Source of the DNA: Bacillota bacterium
GTDB lineage: Bacteria; Bacillota_A; Clostridia; Lachnospirales; Lachnospiraceae
Direction of reading: 5' to 3'
DNA: 64,000 nt
Assembly: GCA_023407175.1 (NCBI GenBank)
Contig: JAEYMU010000006.1
Location: 151,061 to 215,060 of the forward strand
How positions within the stretch are numbered: position 1 is the first letter of the stretch; every line of letters starts with the position of its first letter. The position numbers were made by a program, and so were the translations under genes. This document shows positions 18,866 to 30,099 of this stretch, one piece after another. The notes beneath the pieces are model-generated. The model did no database searches and was not told the DNA's origin. It saw nothing but the letters and a program-made list of their open reading frames with translations.

Positions 18866-19846
18866 TTAATCCTTACGCCGTTTCACATGGTATTTGTACA
18901 GGCTTCGGCGGCATTTGTTTATGATTATCTGTGAATACTCCCCAACAATGAGCCTGATTCCTTTCCTTCTTCCATAGATTCTTATATTTTGAGCTGCCTT
19001 TTCTACATAAACAATCATCTGATAGACATCTCTTATCGCCCTTCCTATTTTACTGTTGGAGGGACGATATAAATATTTAATACGCCTTTTCACATGCTTT
19101 TCAGAAATACTCCCAAGCTTTTTATAATTTACATTGTAAATGTCGTTTTTTTCAAACCACTGTTTGTTCTCCCACAGCCACCTGCTCCAGGCGATGCCGT
19201 ATCCATAGGTTTGCCTTATTCTATATGGAGCTATCATCTGATCAATATCAAAGTCATCCTCTGCATAATTCCACAAAAAGATTTTATCAGTTCCTATGAT
19301 ACGCTTTGTTCCAAAGGTTTCAAACTCCCAGGGGCTTTCCGACATATCCAGGAACCCCATCAAAGCCTCCCGGTTCCATAAGGCAAACTGGGTGTCCAGA
19401 CGATATCCGATGTCATCACCGGCGATACGGAAACTGCCGTACTGTCCCGCCACCCTCAGCCCCTTATGATCGGAAATTGCCAGTCTGCATACGGCTATCT
19501 TCGGATTCTCCTCCATCCAGGCAAAGCATTCCTCAATCCGTTCGTTTTTTACCCGATCTAGCAAAAAGAAATCCTCCAGGGAAAATATAATGTACTTTGT
19601 CCTGATTTGTGAAAGACACCGGTACAACCGTTCACTCCAGGTACATTCATTTTCTGCTGCGTTAACACATATGATATTCAGACCCTTATGGGCATAGCTC
19701 CTGGTTTCCGTAATCAGATAAATGTCCTTCGGTCTGTCCGGCCAGTACTTCCTGATTAATTCAAAGTACGGATACCAGACTGTCTCATATTTGTCACAGC
19801 TGGATACCACCAGACTGCAATGATCTGCTAATTTCTTTTCATACAT
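18866..19846 (-). CDS. glycosyltransferase-like protein of unknown specificity
   Basis: A 326-aa soluble protein. The N-terminus (CSLVVSSCDKYETVWYPYFELIRKYWP) and the following IYLITETRSY, CTWSERLYRCLSQIRTKYIIFSLEDFFLLDRV fit a GT-A-type nucleotide-diphospho-sugar transferase core, with EDFF at the position of the metal-binding DXD. This is a fold-level impression only. The C-terminal 90 residues are strongly basic and may contact membrane or wall polymers. The start is uncertain: ATG at 19846 with AGGA nine bases upstream, or GTG at 19867. Flanked by terminators and transcribed alone. Confidence 0.6.
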   Translation of the reverse strand: MYEKKLADHCSLVVSSCDKYETVWYPYFELIRKYWPDRPKDIYLITETRSYAHKGLNIICVNAAENECTWSERLYRCLSQIRTKYIIFSLEDFFLLDRVKNERIEECFAWMEENPKIAVCRLAISDHKGLRVAGQYGSFRIAGDDIGYRLDTQFALWNREALMGFLDMSESPWEFETFGTKRIIGTDKIFLWNYAEDDFDIDQMIAPYRIRQTYGYGIAWSRWLWENKQWFEKNDIYNVNYKKLGSISEKHVKRRIKYLYRPSNSKIGRAIRDVYQMIVYVEKAAQNIRIYGRRKGIRLIVGEYSQIIINKCRRSLYKYHVKRRKD

Positions 19847-20033
19847 TCCATTTTGTCCTGTTATCACAACCGCCTGCCAGCTCTTCTTTGTGATAATTCC
19901 TTTCCTGAAAAGTGCTCCTCCTTTCTATAATATTATAGAGACTGATTCTTGTTACGCCTAATAAAAGATGCTTTTTCCTCTATCAAAAAACTGGTTTACT
20001 GCTTAAAATAAGACTTTCCGGTAAAACAAAAAA

Positions 20034-20061
20034 AGCTGACATCCGGATTACGAATGTCAGC
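20034..20061 (-). terminator. groESL intrinsic terminator
   Basis: GGCTGACAT/ATGTCAGCT hairpin (20061-20053 with 20042-20034) followed on the minus strand by a T-run; it follows the groEL stop by about 55 bp. Confidence 0.85.
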
Positions 20062-20117
20062 CTTCTTATTCTTTCTATATATTATGCCTATATTTACGCA
20101 GATTAGGAACTCAAGGA

Positions 20118-21758
<1,641 letters not shown>

Positions 21759-21762
21759 TTAA

Positions 21763-22050
21763 TTAGTCTTCTACTACTGCAACAATATCATTCTGCTTAA
21801 CGATGATGAATTCTTCATCCTCAAGCTTAACTTCAGTTCCTGCATATTTGGAGTAAATAACCCTATCTCCAACCTTTACCTGCATTACTACTTCTTTACC
21901 GTCTACAATTCCACCGGGTCCTACTGCAATAACTTCTGCCTGCTGAGGCTTTTCTTTTGCCTGACCTGGTAATACAATACCTGATTTTGTTGTCTCTTCT
22001 GCAACTAATTGCTTTAATACTACCTTATCTCCTAATGGTACAAGTTTCAT
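21763..22050 (-). CDS. groS: 10 kDa co-chaperonin GroES
   Basis: A 95-aa lid subunit that caps GroEL. The sequence opens MKLVPLGDKVVLKQLVAEETTKSGIVLPG, including the mobile loop, and ends IIVKQNDIVAVVED. The start is at 22050 behind AAGGAGGAACATGAT; the frame could begin six codons earlier but without a ribosome site. First gene of groESL. Confidence 0.97.
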   Translation of the reverse strand: MKLVPLGDKVVLKQLVAEETTKSGIVLPGQAKEKPQQAEVIAVGPGGIVDGKEVVMQVKVGDRVIYSKYAGTEVKLEDEEFIIVKQNDIVAVVED

Positions 22051-22095
22051 ATCATGTTCCTCCTTCAATTAAATAGTTTACTACTTAGAGAATTA

Positions 22096-22122
22096 TTAGC
22101 ACTCCAATCTATTGAGTGCTAA
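22096..22122 (-). promoter_or_regulatory. CIRCE operator (HrcA-binding site)
   Basis: A perfect TTAGCACTC-N9-GAGTGCTAA inverted repeat between the groESL promoter and groES. HrcA represses class I heat-shock genes through this element; hrcA itself is not in the window. Confidence 0.97.
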
Positions 22123-22134
22123 CTGCTGATTTAT

Positions 22135-22163
22135 ATATTAGTAAATTTGCTATTATTATGCAA
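22135..22163 (-). promoter_or_regulatory. groESL sigma-A promoter
   Basis: TTGCAT (22163-22158), a 17-bp spacer, TAATAT (22140-22135). Transcription would start a few bases before CIRCE, the usual arrangement for HrcA control. Confidence 0.75.
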
Positions 22164-22258
22164 GCTGATATCCCTTTAAATACCGCAGCAAATTTAATAA
22201 TTCCTCTGATTTTCTAGCGTAAGCTCATTGTTTCTCATTTTTTCTCATTTTTCTAGAA

Positions 22259-22289
22259 AAAAGTTATTGCCTCTTTGGCAATAACTTTC
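22259..22289 (-). terminator. intrinsic terminator after the DUF6062 gene
   Basis: AAAGTTATTGCC (22260-22271) pairs with GGCAATAACTTT (22277-22288); a U-run follows on the minus strand. Confidence 0.85.
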
Positions 22290-22393
22290 TACCTGACAAT
22301 ACTAATTTAGTATATTCTATCATAGGAATTATATACCATGACAGCCCGAAATCCTTCCCGTTATACAAGTACTGCCTTTTGTCCCGGAGTATC

Positions 22394-23110
22394 TCAGACT
22401 ATGCTATTTGTCTTTTGCATTGCTCTGGTCAATGCATCCTTGGAATTCTTCCAGGGCTCATTGGCATACCGGTAATCAAATTTATTGATAAACCATTCCA
22501 AATCATCACGAACGCGTTTCATATTCTCCAAATAAAGCTCATTTAAACCCTTGAGAAAGCTATTCAGTTCTTCTCCTCCAAGCTGCACCGAAGCTTCCCT
22601 GTATAGTATCTTATAATGATTGGTACAAAAGCCCTTCGAAGCTTTGAATTTATCGCGAAAGGCCTGCTCCGTATGATATAAATGGAATATTGTTGCAATA
22701 TAACGTTCAAAGGTACCTTCTATCTTACTGCATACAAAACAGCTCTCCTCCAGCTGATCCAGATAGCTGACCACCTCGGAAGTCTCGGATTTTTTCTTAA
22801 ATAAGGAGGGAGAAGAGAACCGGACACCCGTCCCCGAATGCTTCTCAACATCCCTTACTATCTTATCCATATGTGTTTTAAGAATTAATGCCAATCCCAG
22901 ACGATTTTGATTCTTATAAAGCTGCTCCAGATGCTTTTCACAAAAGCCCAGCCTGGAGGTAGCTTCCCTGATATCATCCTCCATATAGCTTGGTCCCATA
23001 GTAAATTCAATCGCATCCGTCTCAAGCTTCTTTCTCATTGCACAGACAGGGCATTCACTCTCGGCTTCAAATGCCTCATTTACCGGAATTGTATATAATT
23101 TTTCCTTCAA
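22394..23110 (-). CDS. DUF6062 family cysteine-rich protein
   Basis: A 238-aa cytoplasmic protein of unknown function. Two pairs of CXXC/CXXXH-like motifs are spaced as in a duplicated zinc-binding unit: CPVCAMRK with GFCEKHLEQLYK, then CFVCSKIE with GFCTNHYKILY. The start is placed at a TTG at 23110 giving MKEKLYTIPVNEAFEAE, because GGAGGG lies six bases upstream; another TTG at 23131 in frame has no such site. Last gene of the glnS operon, 33 bp after the DUF2225 gene, and followed by a terminator. Confidence 0.8.
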   Translation of the reverse strand: MKEKLYTIPVNEAFEAESECPVCAMRKKLETDAIEFTMGPSYMEDDIREATSRLGFCEKHLEQLYKNQNRLGLALILKTHMDKIVRDVEKHSGTGVRFSSPSLFKKKSETSEVVSYLDQLEESCFVCSKIEGTFERYIATIFHLYHTEQAFRDKFKASKGFCTNHYKILYREASVQLGGEELNSFLKGLNELYLENMKRVRDDLEWFINKFDYRYANEPWKNSKDALTRAMQKTNSIV

Positions 23111-23142
23111 AATAACCCTCCATGCCCTCAAGGCTATGTGAA

Positions 23143-23985
23143 TTAGTATTTCTGTTCTTTAATTAAATCCTTAATATCTCTGGCCTTTGCCTTGATACGT
23201 TCATTCGCATCTCTGGAGATTAAAACCTTGGAAATCCATCTGCCCGCTTCATCAAATTTACCGACTCTGCGCGCCAGCTCCGCCATTAGTAAGGTAATCG
23301 TCGATTCATCCATACCGCACATCGGAAAATCTTCTTTGCTGAAGGCCTCATCAAAGCCCATATATGCTTTTGCCATGAAATCCAGCTCTTCTTTCTCCAG
23401 CTCCAGCATCTGCTTATCATAATCCGGCAGATTCTTTGGAAGATGCTCCGACTTGCCTCTTAACACCCAGGCTGTCTTAAGACAGGTATAGGCCCGCTCC
23501 GAGGTCTTGGCCTTCTTAACAATGGCATTTACAAGAGCTATCTTATGCCTTGCAATAGCATCATCATAACTATAGACGTTTCCTTCATCCTTAATTCCTC
23601 GAAAGGTAGATGTAATATTCTTCTTTATTAAAGTAATCTGCGCCGAGGACACGTATTTAAAGAACCTGTTTAAGGCGGCAAAGCCGCAATACGGGCAGAC
23701 AATAGCATCGTATTTCAATGGGTCCATATCCTGATAGACAGGTCTTAAATCAGTATCCAGAGCAAGCAGCTTAACCTTGCCGGATTTTACTGTCTTGGCC
23801 TTAAATTCCCGGTCACAAACCGGACAGGTATATGTTTTATCAAAGATAATATCCTCCTCTGAAAAAGCAGGTTTATTATCCTCTGCTTGCTTTTTGGCAC
23901 TCTCCTTCTCTTTCTCATCATAAATATCCATCTCTGACAGATTGCCGAGACCGAAGGCTTCCAATCCTGAAAATAAATTAGCCAA
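23143..23985 (-). CDS. DUF2225 family zinc-ribbon protein
   Basis: A 280-aa cytoplasmic protein. Two CXXC pairs, YTCPVCDREF near residue 54 and IVCPYCGFAAL near residue 97, form a probable zinc ribbon. The C-terminal half is helical with a TPR-like character (ERAYTCLKTAWVLRG, ELARRVGKFDEAGRWISKVL). The molecular role of the family is unknown. It sits between glnS and the DUF6062 gene, both with cysteine pairs, suggesting a conserved clostridial unit. Confidence 0.85.
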   Translation of the reverse strand: MANLFSGLEAFGLGNLSEMDIYDEKEKESAKKQAEDNKPAFSEEDIIFDKTYTCPVCDREFKAKTVKSGKVKLLALDTDLRPVYQDMDPLKYDAIVCPYCGFAALNRFFKYVSSAQITLIKKNITSTFRGIKDEGNVYSYDDAIARHKIALVNAIVKKAKTSERAYTCLKTAWVLRGKSEHLPKNLPDYDKQMLELEKEELDFMAKAYMGFDEAFSKEDFPMCGMDESTITLLMAELARRVGKFDEAGRWISKVLISRDANERIKAKARDIKDLIKEQKY

Positions 23986-24051
23986 TGCTACTCCTCCATT
24001 CTTTTGTATATTTACACACTTGCTGACATAATAGACTGAGGAAAAAGCGAA

Positions 24052-25755
24052 TCATTCGGGTTTATATGAGCTTTTTAAGGATACAATCCTGTTAAATACG
24101 GGGTTTTCCGGCGTTGAATCCTTAATATCCAGACAGAAGAAGCCCTGTCTTAGGAACTGGAAGCTATCCGGTGCCGTTGCACCTGCAATGCTCGGCTCTA
24201 TATAACATTCCTTCAAAACCTTAATTGAATTGGGGTTTAAATTCAGACTTCCATCCTCATTGTATACCCCTTTTTCTTCATCTACAATATTCTCATATAG
24301 ACGAACCTCCGCCTTAACAGCCGTATCGGCCGCAACCCAGTGGATAGTTCCCTTTACCTTCCTTCCGCTAAATCCGGAACCGCTTTTCGTCTCCGGATCA
24401 TAGGTACAATGTACCTCAGTTACATTACCCTTCTCATCGGTTACACAATCCTGACAGGTAACAAAATATGCATTCATCAGACGCACCTCATTACCGGGAT
24501 ACAGACGAAAATATTTCTTCGGAGGGTCTATCATGAAATCCTCCCGTTCAATATAAAGCACCCTGCCAAAGGGAACCTTTCTCATACCCATTGCTTCATT
24601 CTCCTGATTATTCGGGGCATCCAGGTACTCAAGCTGTCCCTCAGGATAATTTGTAATCACTAATTTTACGGGATCAAGCACCGCCATGATGCGCGGCCTC
24701 TTTAATTTCAAATCCTCACGGATACAGTATTCAAGCATTGCATAATCAACGGAGCTTTGGCTCTTGGAAACACCTACCAGCTCCATAAACAACTGAATTG
24801 ATTCAGAAGTAAAGCCCCTTCTTCTCAGGGCGCTTATGGATACCAGTCTGGGATCATCCCAGCCGTCCACAATACCTTCCTCCACCAGTTTCTTAATATA
24901 ACGCTTACCTGTTATTACATTCGTCAGGTACATCTTGGCAAACTCTATCTGCTTGGGAGGATTTTCATACTCCAGCTCCCTTACCACCCAGTCATATAAC
25001 GGGCGGTGGTCCTCAAATTCCAGCGTACAGATGGAATGTGTAACTCCTTCAATTGCATCCTCAATCGGATGGGCAAAATCATACATCGGGTAAATACACC
25101 ATTTGTCTCCCGTATTGTGATGAGATATCTTTGCTACACGGTAAATAACCGGGTCCCTCATATTAATATTCGGAGAAGCCATATCAATCTTAGCCCGAAG
25201 TACCTTGGAACCATCCGGGTATTTCCCAGCCTTCATTTCTTCAAACAGCTGCAGATTCTCCTCGATGCTTCTGTCACGGTAAGGGCTGTTCTTGCCGGGC
25301 TCGGTGAGTGTACCCCGGTATTCCTTAATTTCATCAGCCGATAAGTCACATACAAATGCCTTACCCTTTTTAATCAGCTTTACCGCTGCTTCATACATTT
25401 GATCAAAATAGTCGGAGGCAAAAAACAGACGGTCTTCAAAATCTCCTCCGACCCATCTCACATCCTTAATTATGGAATCAACAAATTCTGTCTTTTCCTT
25501 CGTCGGGTTTGTATCATCAAAGCGCATGTTGAATTGACCGCCGTATTTTTTCGCAAGTCCGTAATTCAAAAGAATTGATTTTGCATGTCCAATATGAAGA
25601 TATCCGTTCGGCTCGGGTGGAAACCTTGTGACAACTTTCTTTACCTTGCCTTCTTCCAGATCCTTATCAATCATCATCTCAATAAAATTTTTAGAGCCAG
25701 TCTCTTTACTCTCTGCCTCTGTATTATTACCTTCTACATAATCCTTGTTCTCCAT
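24052..25755 (-). CDS. glnS: glutamine--tRNA ligase
   Basis: A 567-aa class Ia aminoacyl-tRNA synthetase charging tRNA-Gln directly. The HIGH signature lies at 54-57 within [23 protein letters not shown]. The Rossmann core, the [18 protein letters not shown] region and the C-terminal anticodon-binding beta barrels are all present. The second signature is divergent: VITGKRY stands where other bacteria have VMSKRK. This variant appears in frame with otherwise conserved flanks, so it is likely functional. A 20-residue acidic extension precedes the core. No T-box was seen upstream. Confidence 0.95.
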   Translation of the reverse strand: MENKDYVEGNNTEAESKETGSKNFIEMMIDKDLEEGKVKKVVTRFPPEPNGYLHIGHAKSILLNYGLAKKYGGQFNMRFDDTNPTKEKTEFVDSIIKDVRWVGGDFEDRLFFASDYFDQMYEAAVKLIKKGKAFVCDLSADEIKEYRGTLTEPGKNSPYRDRSIEENLQLFEEMKAGKYPDGSKVLRAKIDMASPNINMRDPVIYRVAKISHHNTGDKWCIYPMYDFAHPIEDAIEGVTHSICTLEFEDHRPLYDWVVRELEYENPPKQIEFAKMYLTNVITGKRYIKKLVEEGIVDGWDDPRLVSISALRRRGFTSESIQLFMELVGVSKSQSSVDYAMLEYCIREDLKLKRPRIMAVLDPVKLVITNYPEGQLEYLDAPNNQENEAMGMRKVPFGRVLYIEREDFMIDPPKKYFRLYPGNEVRLMNAYFVTCQDCVTDEKGNVTEVHCTYDPETKSGSGFSGRKVKGTIHWVAADTAVKAEVRLYENIVDEEKGVYNEDGSLNLNPNSIKVLKECYIEPSIAGATAPDSFQFLRQGFFCLDIKDSTPENPVFNRIVSLKSSYKPE

Positions 25756-25995
25756 GAAGAACCTCCCGATCTATCGTTCTAATTGCTGAATAGCCAGCTG
25801 TTATGGAAGTCTTATCCATTGTAAATTATTATCTGTTTTGCTTTTTTCATTCATCCAAAAGCTACCTGTAGAAGTAACTTTTCCCGATCTTGAATACATA
25901 TGTAATATGATACCACAGTTTATTATAACTTAAAAGCAGGAAATTCAAAAAAATCTGTCATGAAACTGGGAAATATATGCCATTTTCATGCAAAA

Positions 25996-26026
25996 AAGGT
26001 TATCCGGTATTATCACGGATAACCTT
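25996..26026 (-). terminator. intrinsic terminator after the SleB-like gene
   Basis: AAGGTTATCCG (25996-26006) pairs with CGGATAACCTT (26016-26026), with a U-run on the minus strand. Confidence 0.85.
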
Positions 26027-26036
26027 ATCATACTTA

Positions 26037-26903
26037 TTATTGTGCACGGAAAAAGATTAAATCATCAATTATTTCATACTTTGAGTAATGCTTTTTCACA
26101 TAGCTTTTATAGCCTTTATTGGAGAAGCACAGATAGCTGCCAATATTATTCTCACCGGTTAATGCCGCCTTCGCAGCCTTAATTGCCTTATTCATGGCCT
26201 TTTTCTCTGCTTCCGGATTACCTCCGCTGAATTTGCCGCTGTCATATGCTTTTAACGCCTTATCCAGGGGGCTGACACCCTTGCTGTTTTTAATCGTAAC
26301 CGCAAACTGAACCGACCATTTACGGTCATATATGACCTCCTTGATGGTATTAACATGCCAGTAGACATCGCTCTTAACACGATTTAATACAACATTGGCT
26401 ACCCCCAGCATTGCCGAATAGGTCTGATTTCCTGCCTCCGCATAGATCAGGCAGGATAATAATCTTAATTCTGCCTTTGTGTATGTAGCCTTTTCTTCCT
26501 TCGCCGTACTGGTTTTCTTATTATCGGCTTTAGAATCTGCTTTCTCGGTCTTTGTATCCTTAGAATCCTCTGTATCCTCCGCATCTGTTATCTGCGTATC
26601 TTCCGTATCTTCAACCGTATTATCGGTATCCACGTCGGTTTCATCCGTTACAGCAGTTTCATCCGTTTCTGTATCCTCCGGTTCAATCAGGGATTCATCA
26701 AAATAAAGCTGTCCCTGTTCATCTACAAAATATCCATCACCCAAAAGCTGACCGTCCGGCCCGAATACCGAAGCATCCGTTGCGTTGGTCCCTGTGTCTG
26801 TTGTATCGGTTTGATCTGCAGCAAACGCTATATTACTAAAGCTGGTGCAAATTAACGTTGTCATAATTAAAGTGATCAGAAGCTTCTTCCATCTGTTCAT
26901 CAT
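26037..26903 (-). CDS. secreted SleB-type cell wall hydrolase
   Basis: A 288-aa exported protein. Its signal peptide is KKLLITLIMTTLICTSFSNIAFAADQ. A long Thr/Asp/Glu-rich, low-complexity linker covers about residues 35-135. The C-terminal 145 residues are a Hydrolase_2 (SleB) domain: RLLSCLIYAEAGNQTYSAMLGVANVVLNRV, with the Glu of YAEAGNQ as the likely catalytic acid, then SVQFAVT and ALTGENNIGSYLCFSNKG. SleB proteins are spore-cortex transglycosylases acting on muramic-lactam peptidoglycan, though this family also includes vegetative hydrolases. The start is at 26903 behind AGGAGA; the frame extends 18 codons upstream. Monocistronic. Confidence 0.87.
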   Translation of the reverse strand: MMNRWKKLLITLIMTTLICTSFSNIAFAADQTDTTDTGTNATDASVFGPDGQLLGDGYFVDEQGQLYFDESLIEPEDTETDETAVTDETDVDTDNTVEDTEDTQITDAEDTEDSKDTKTEKADSKADNKKTSTAKEEKATYTKAELRLLSCLIYAEAGNQTYSAMLGVANVVLNRVKSDVYWHVNTIKEVIYDRKWSVQFAVTIKNSKGVSPLDKALKAYDSGKFSGGNPEAEKKAMNKAIKAAKAALTGENNIGSYLCFSNKGYKSYVKKHYSKYEIIDDLIFFRAQ

Positions 26904-27035
26904 CGAATCTCCTATACATGCTGTGATTATTATATAATCATTAATACCATGTAACAATTACTTAATAATTATAACATAAATTCTTAAAAAATCAACTATG
27001 AAATGTGTATATTGCCAAAACACCCAGATACTTCC

Positions 27036-27069
27036 AGGACCGGCGTATCATCACTGATTCGCCGGTCCT
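27036..27069. terminator. hairpin downstream of the DUF3810 gene
   Basis: AGGACCGGCG (27036-27045) pairs with CGCCGGTCCT (27060-27069), 30 bp beyond the stop. No strong U-run follows. Confidence 0.6.
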
Positions 27070-27100
27070 GCTCATTTCGCTATGGAATTATTAATACTGT

Positions 27101-28213
27101 TCAATTCGTTTCCTGATCCTTCCGGTACTGTGCAAGCAGCAGATCCAGCATCCTTCCGTAGCTCTTGACTCCATCGGACTGATCATTTGCTTTTAAATAG
27201 GTGTCATTTATCTTATTCGAGACTGTGCTGACTACCGTATCATCAAACTGCTGCCAATACTCCGTATTTGCCCTAAGGTCCTTTTTCACTCCCTCACTGT
27301 AGTTATCGGCAATCTGGTAGTACAGCTCAGGGCTTTGCTTATATAAGGCATTGCCTGCCGTAATCAGGGCCTGCATAGTGCTGCTGTACTTTAGCTCTAC
27401 ATTGTCTGATTTCATACCGGCAAGATAAGCCAGATAGTTTGCTTCATCCTCCCGCATAAAGCCGCGAAGATGGGCCAGCTCATGAAGCATGGTATCCGGA
27501 ATGCTATAATCCGGAATATCGACATTGACATTGGCCTCCATCGTAAAGGGCCAGAAAATACCCGTGATCTCTGTCTGTGACATCAGTCTGGATAGCAATA
27601 CCGGCTTTGGCGGTCCATAATAGCCCCCAAGGATGGGATAATCCTGCGCAAGTGACTCATAGGCCTTAGACGCTTCCTTGGCAAGCTCATACTGACTCAT
27701 GGATAATTCAAATACGCCCTCCTCATCCGTAAGAGGAACCTGTTCCCTAAGCTCATTAGCCGTATCCGCCAGACTTTGGGTAAGGGCATATAATTCCTCC
27801 ACTGTGGATTCCTGAATATCAAGATTAGAATATTGTGTAAAGGGATATCTGTAATAATTAATCCCTGCCATGATAGTAAACGAAAATAAAAGGATGCTTC
27901 CAACACACAGCACATTAAGAAGGGCCTTTAAAGCCCTTTGCTTTCGATTCTCCTTCTCCAGCAGCATCCTTACCGTAAATCTTACCAAGGCCGTCAAAAC
28001 AATTACGGGCGTTGCCACAACCATAATTTCAGCCAGGGAAAAGGGAAATATCCCGGTAATTGCGGATACCAGCTGCGAGATCCATTTATAAATATGCTTT
28101 GCATATATTTGCTCGGCGAAATAGCTGCTGTACTTGGCAGCAAGTATTAAAATATAAGATAAGGGGATAAGCCCCAACAGATAAATGCGTTTGTATTTGA
28201 TTCGTTTTTTCAT
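27101..28213 (-). CDS. DUF3810 membrane zinc-metalloprotease-like protein
   Basis: A 370-aa protein. Three hydrophobic segments lie in the first 120 residues (about 10-28, 60-80, 100-117), followed by a large domain containing a HELAH zinc-protease signature at 244-248 (DTMLHELAHLRGFMREDEANYLAY), where the downstream Glu-Asp-Glu could give the third ligand. This is the DUF3810 family, whose substrate is unknown. The pairing of membrane anchors with an extracytoplasmic HEXXH domain suggests a surface protease. Confidence 0.85.
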   Translation of the reverse strand: MKKRIKYKRIYLLGLIPLSYILILAAKYSSYFAEQIYAKHIYKWISQLVSAITGIFPFSLAEIMVVATPVIVLTALVRFTVRMLLEKENRKQRALKALLNVLCVGSILLFSFTIMAGINYYRYPFTQYSNLDIQESTVEELYALTQSLADTANELREQVPLTDEEGVFELSMSQYELAKEASKAYESLAQDYPILGGYYGPPKPVLLSRLMSQTEITGIFWPFTMEANVNVDIPDYSIPDTMLHELAHLRGFMREDEANYLAYLAGMKSDNVELKYSSTMQALITAGNALYKQSPELYYQIADNYSEGVKKDLRANTEYWQQFDDTVVSTVSNKINDTYLKANDQSDGVKSYGRMLDLLLAQYRKDQETN

Positions 28214-28339
28214 TCTGTAGACCCCCGTCTGCGAATGCCCATACCTGCTAATAGCTTATTCTATCATGAATCGACATCACCTGCAATCATTTGCACGCCG
28301 GAAGGGTCAGTAAATCATTACCATACCTGGTATTTTTGA

Positions 28340-30052
28340 TTACTGTACATCTGTTCTGAAGATGTTAAAGGTATTATAAACATCGATAATCCCATAACCC
28401 CAATCCTGATTCGGATAGCTAAGTGCCTTGCTCCGCTTTGCCCCACGGATCAGGAATTTCTTAAGTCCAAGGGTATCGATCACCGGATAATTGTCCTCTA
28501 CAACACACCACTCCAGCAGCATGGCACAGATTCCCGCCGTATGCGCAGCGGCGGCGCTGGTGCCGGTCAGGGTTGTAAAGCCCTGCTCCAGAGAGGGACA
28601 GCTAAGATTTACCCCCGGAGCTGCGAAACTCGGATTGATTATATTGGAGGTCGAAAAACCCCTCCCCGAATTTGGATATAAAGTACCTGTCACTGAATTA
28701 TAAGCTGTAACAGTAATGGGAATAAAACAGTTTCCAGGAGAGGTAATCGTTGTATATGCATTTGCCTTTACAAAATAGGTATGCTCGGAAATCAGGCTTC
28801 CCATCGGAAGCCACATATGAAAGGCTCCCTTTAAATCACCCTTTCCGTATACCTGAAGCTTCCATATTCCAGCCGTAGGTTTGGAAAACCTTAATATAAT
28901 TACCTGTTTTCCGTTGCTTTGTTCAATCAGTACATAGTTAACATATATAATCGTCCGGTCAAAAATAAATCTTATCGTCTGAGTTGTAATAAGACGCTCT
29001 GATATAATTGGTTTATACTCTCCCGAAGGCGACAGGATATCCAAAGAATATATCACCGGAGGTTCCCCCCACAATTCAAGAATAAACCCATATTCATTTT
29101 CTCCGATATTTAACTCCACCGGTATGGAGCCGGCAGCAGGGTCAAGCTCGCTGTAAAAATGCCTTTTGGCAGCTCCTTCATTTCCTGCCGCAATGGAAAT
29201 GGCTACTCCGGGAGTATCAGCGGCAAGAGATGCAAGTACATTGAGATTTCCTGTACAATCATGTGCACCCAAAGAGGTCCCAAAGCCGATACAGATGGAC
29301 AGCGGCCGTCCCATCATTCTTGCGGTATAAAGAAGGTAATCCATTGCCCAAATAATATCATTTTCCTGATAGCACAGCTGGTCGCGGGGAATCATAAATA
29401 AATCCTTCAAATTATCCTTAGCCGGCTTTAGCTTCACAACGAGAAGCTCTGCATCAGGTGCGACTCCACTAAAATTATTCTCATCATTTTCAGAACCCGC
29501 TGCAATTCCTGCGAGCTTCGTGCCATGACCATTATCATCGGTGCTTGGGACAATTTCATAGGGCTTTGGGCTGTTTAATGCCAGATTTATCTGATCCGCT
29601 GCATATTCCGTCCCATAAAAGGTAGGAAACACCGCGTCCGGAAAATTATCACTGTCGATAGTTTGATCCCATATGGCTAATATTTTGGTGGCTCCATCCT
29701 CATGCCGGAAAACCGGATTGGTATAATCAATCCCTGTATCAATGATACCGATAATGACGCCCTTCCCCCGCAAATCCACCTTCGGTATATTACGTAATTG
29801 ATAGACTCCGGAGGCCTCCATACTCTGTTCCCTGGTCAGGGCATAGATATTCGGTATTGCATCATATCCGAATTCAATCAGATTGTGAGAATCCGCCTCC
29901 GCTACGGGAATATAAATTACCGCAAAGCCTTCATTTATGATATGAACAGAATATTGTTCGTACTTTCTCAGTATATTTATATTACGATTATATCTTATCA
30001 TAACATCTATGTAATCATTGCTTGTTATCTTATGTCTCTCCTCCATTGTCAT
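28340..30052 (-). CDS. S8 (subtilisin-like) serine protease, Csp-like (copy 1)
   Basis: A 570-aa protease with the full triad: Asp105 (IIGIIDTGIDYTNPVF), His176 (DDNGHGTKLAGIAAG) and Ser499 (TLTGTSAAAAHTAG), plus the oxyanion Asn in AAGNEGAA (about 291). There is no signal peptide; residues 1-95 look like a short prodomain. A large insert (about 300-470) between the oxyanion Asn and the Ser is a beta-rich jelly-roll, as in clostridial Csp germination proteases. GAGGAGG precedes the ATG. The tandem copy lies 47 bp upstream, and both probably form one transcript. A role in spore germination or protein turnover is inferred from family resemblance. Confidence 0.9.
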   Translation of the reverse strand: MTMEERHKITSNDYIDVMIRYNRNINILRKYEQYSVHIINEGFAVIYIPVAEADSHNLIEFGYDAIPNIYALTREQSMEASGVYQLRNIPKVDLRGKGVIIGIIDTGIDYTNPVFRHEDGATKILAIWDQTIDSDNFPDAVFPTFYGTEYAADQINLALNSPKPYEIVPSTDDNGHGTKLAGIAAGSENDENNFSGVAPDAELLVVKLKPAKDNLKDLFMIPRDQLCYQENDIIWAMDYLLYTARMMGRPLSICIGFGTSLGAHDCTGNLNVLASLAADTPGVAISIAAGNEGAAKRHFYSELDPAAGSIPVELNIGENEYGFILELWGEPPVIYSLDILSPSGEYKPIISERLITTQTIRFIFDRTIIYVNYVLIEQSNGKQVIILRFSKPTAGIWKLQVYGKGDLKGAFHMWLPMGSLISEHTYFVKANAYTTITSPGNCFIPITVTAYNSVTGTLYPNSGRGFSTSNIINPSFAAPGVNLSCPSLEQGFTTLTGTSAAAAHTAGICAMLLEWCVVEDNYPVIDTLGLKKFLIRGAKRSKALSYPNQDWGYGIIDVYNTFNIFRTDVQ

Positions 30053-30099
30053 GAATTATCCTCCTCCCTCCGACCGGGCACCTGGTAAATGCTCTGTTT

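Noticed and set aside
25756..25995. Possible T-box leader upstream of glnS
   Set aside because: No GGGTGG-ACCGCG T-box sequence, specifier loop or terminator/antiterminator pair was found.
26520..26790. Low-complexity ACC/GTA-rich stretch resembling a DNA repeat or CRISPR
   Set aside because: It is the Thr/Asp/Glu-rich linker coding region of the SleB-like protein; there are no spaced identical repeats.
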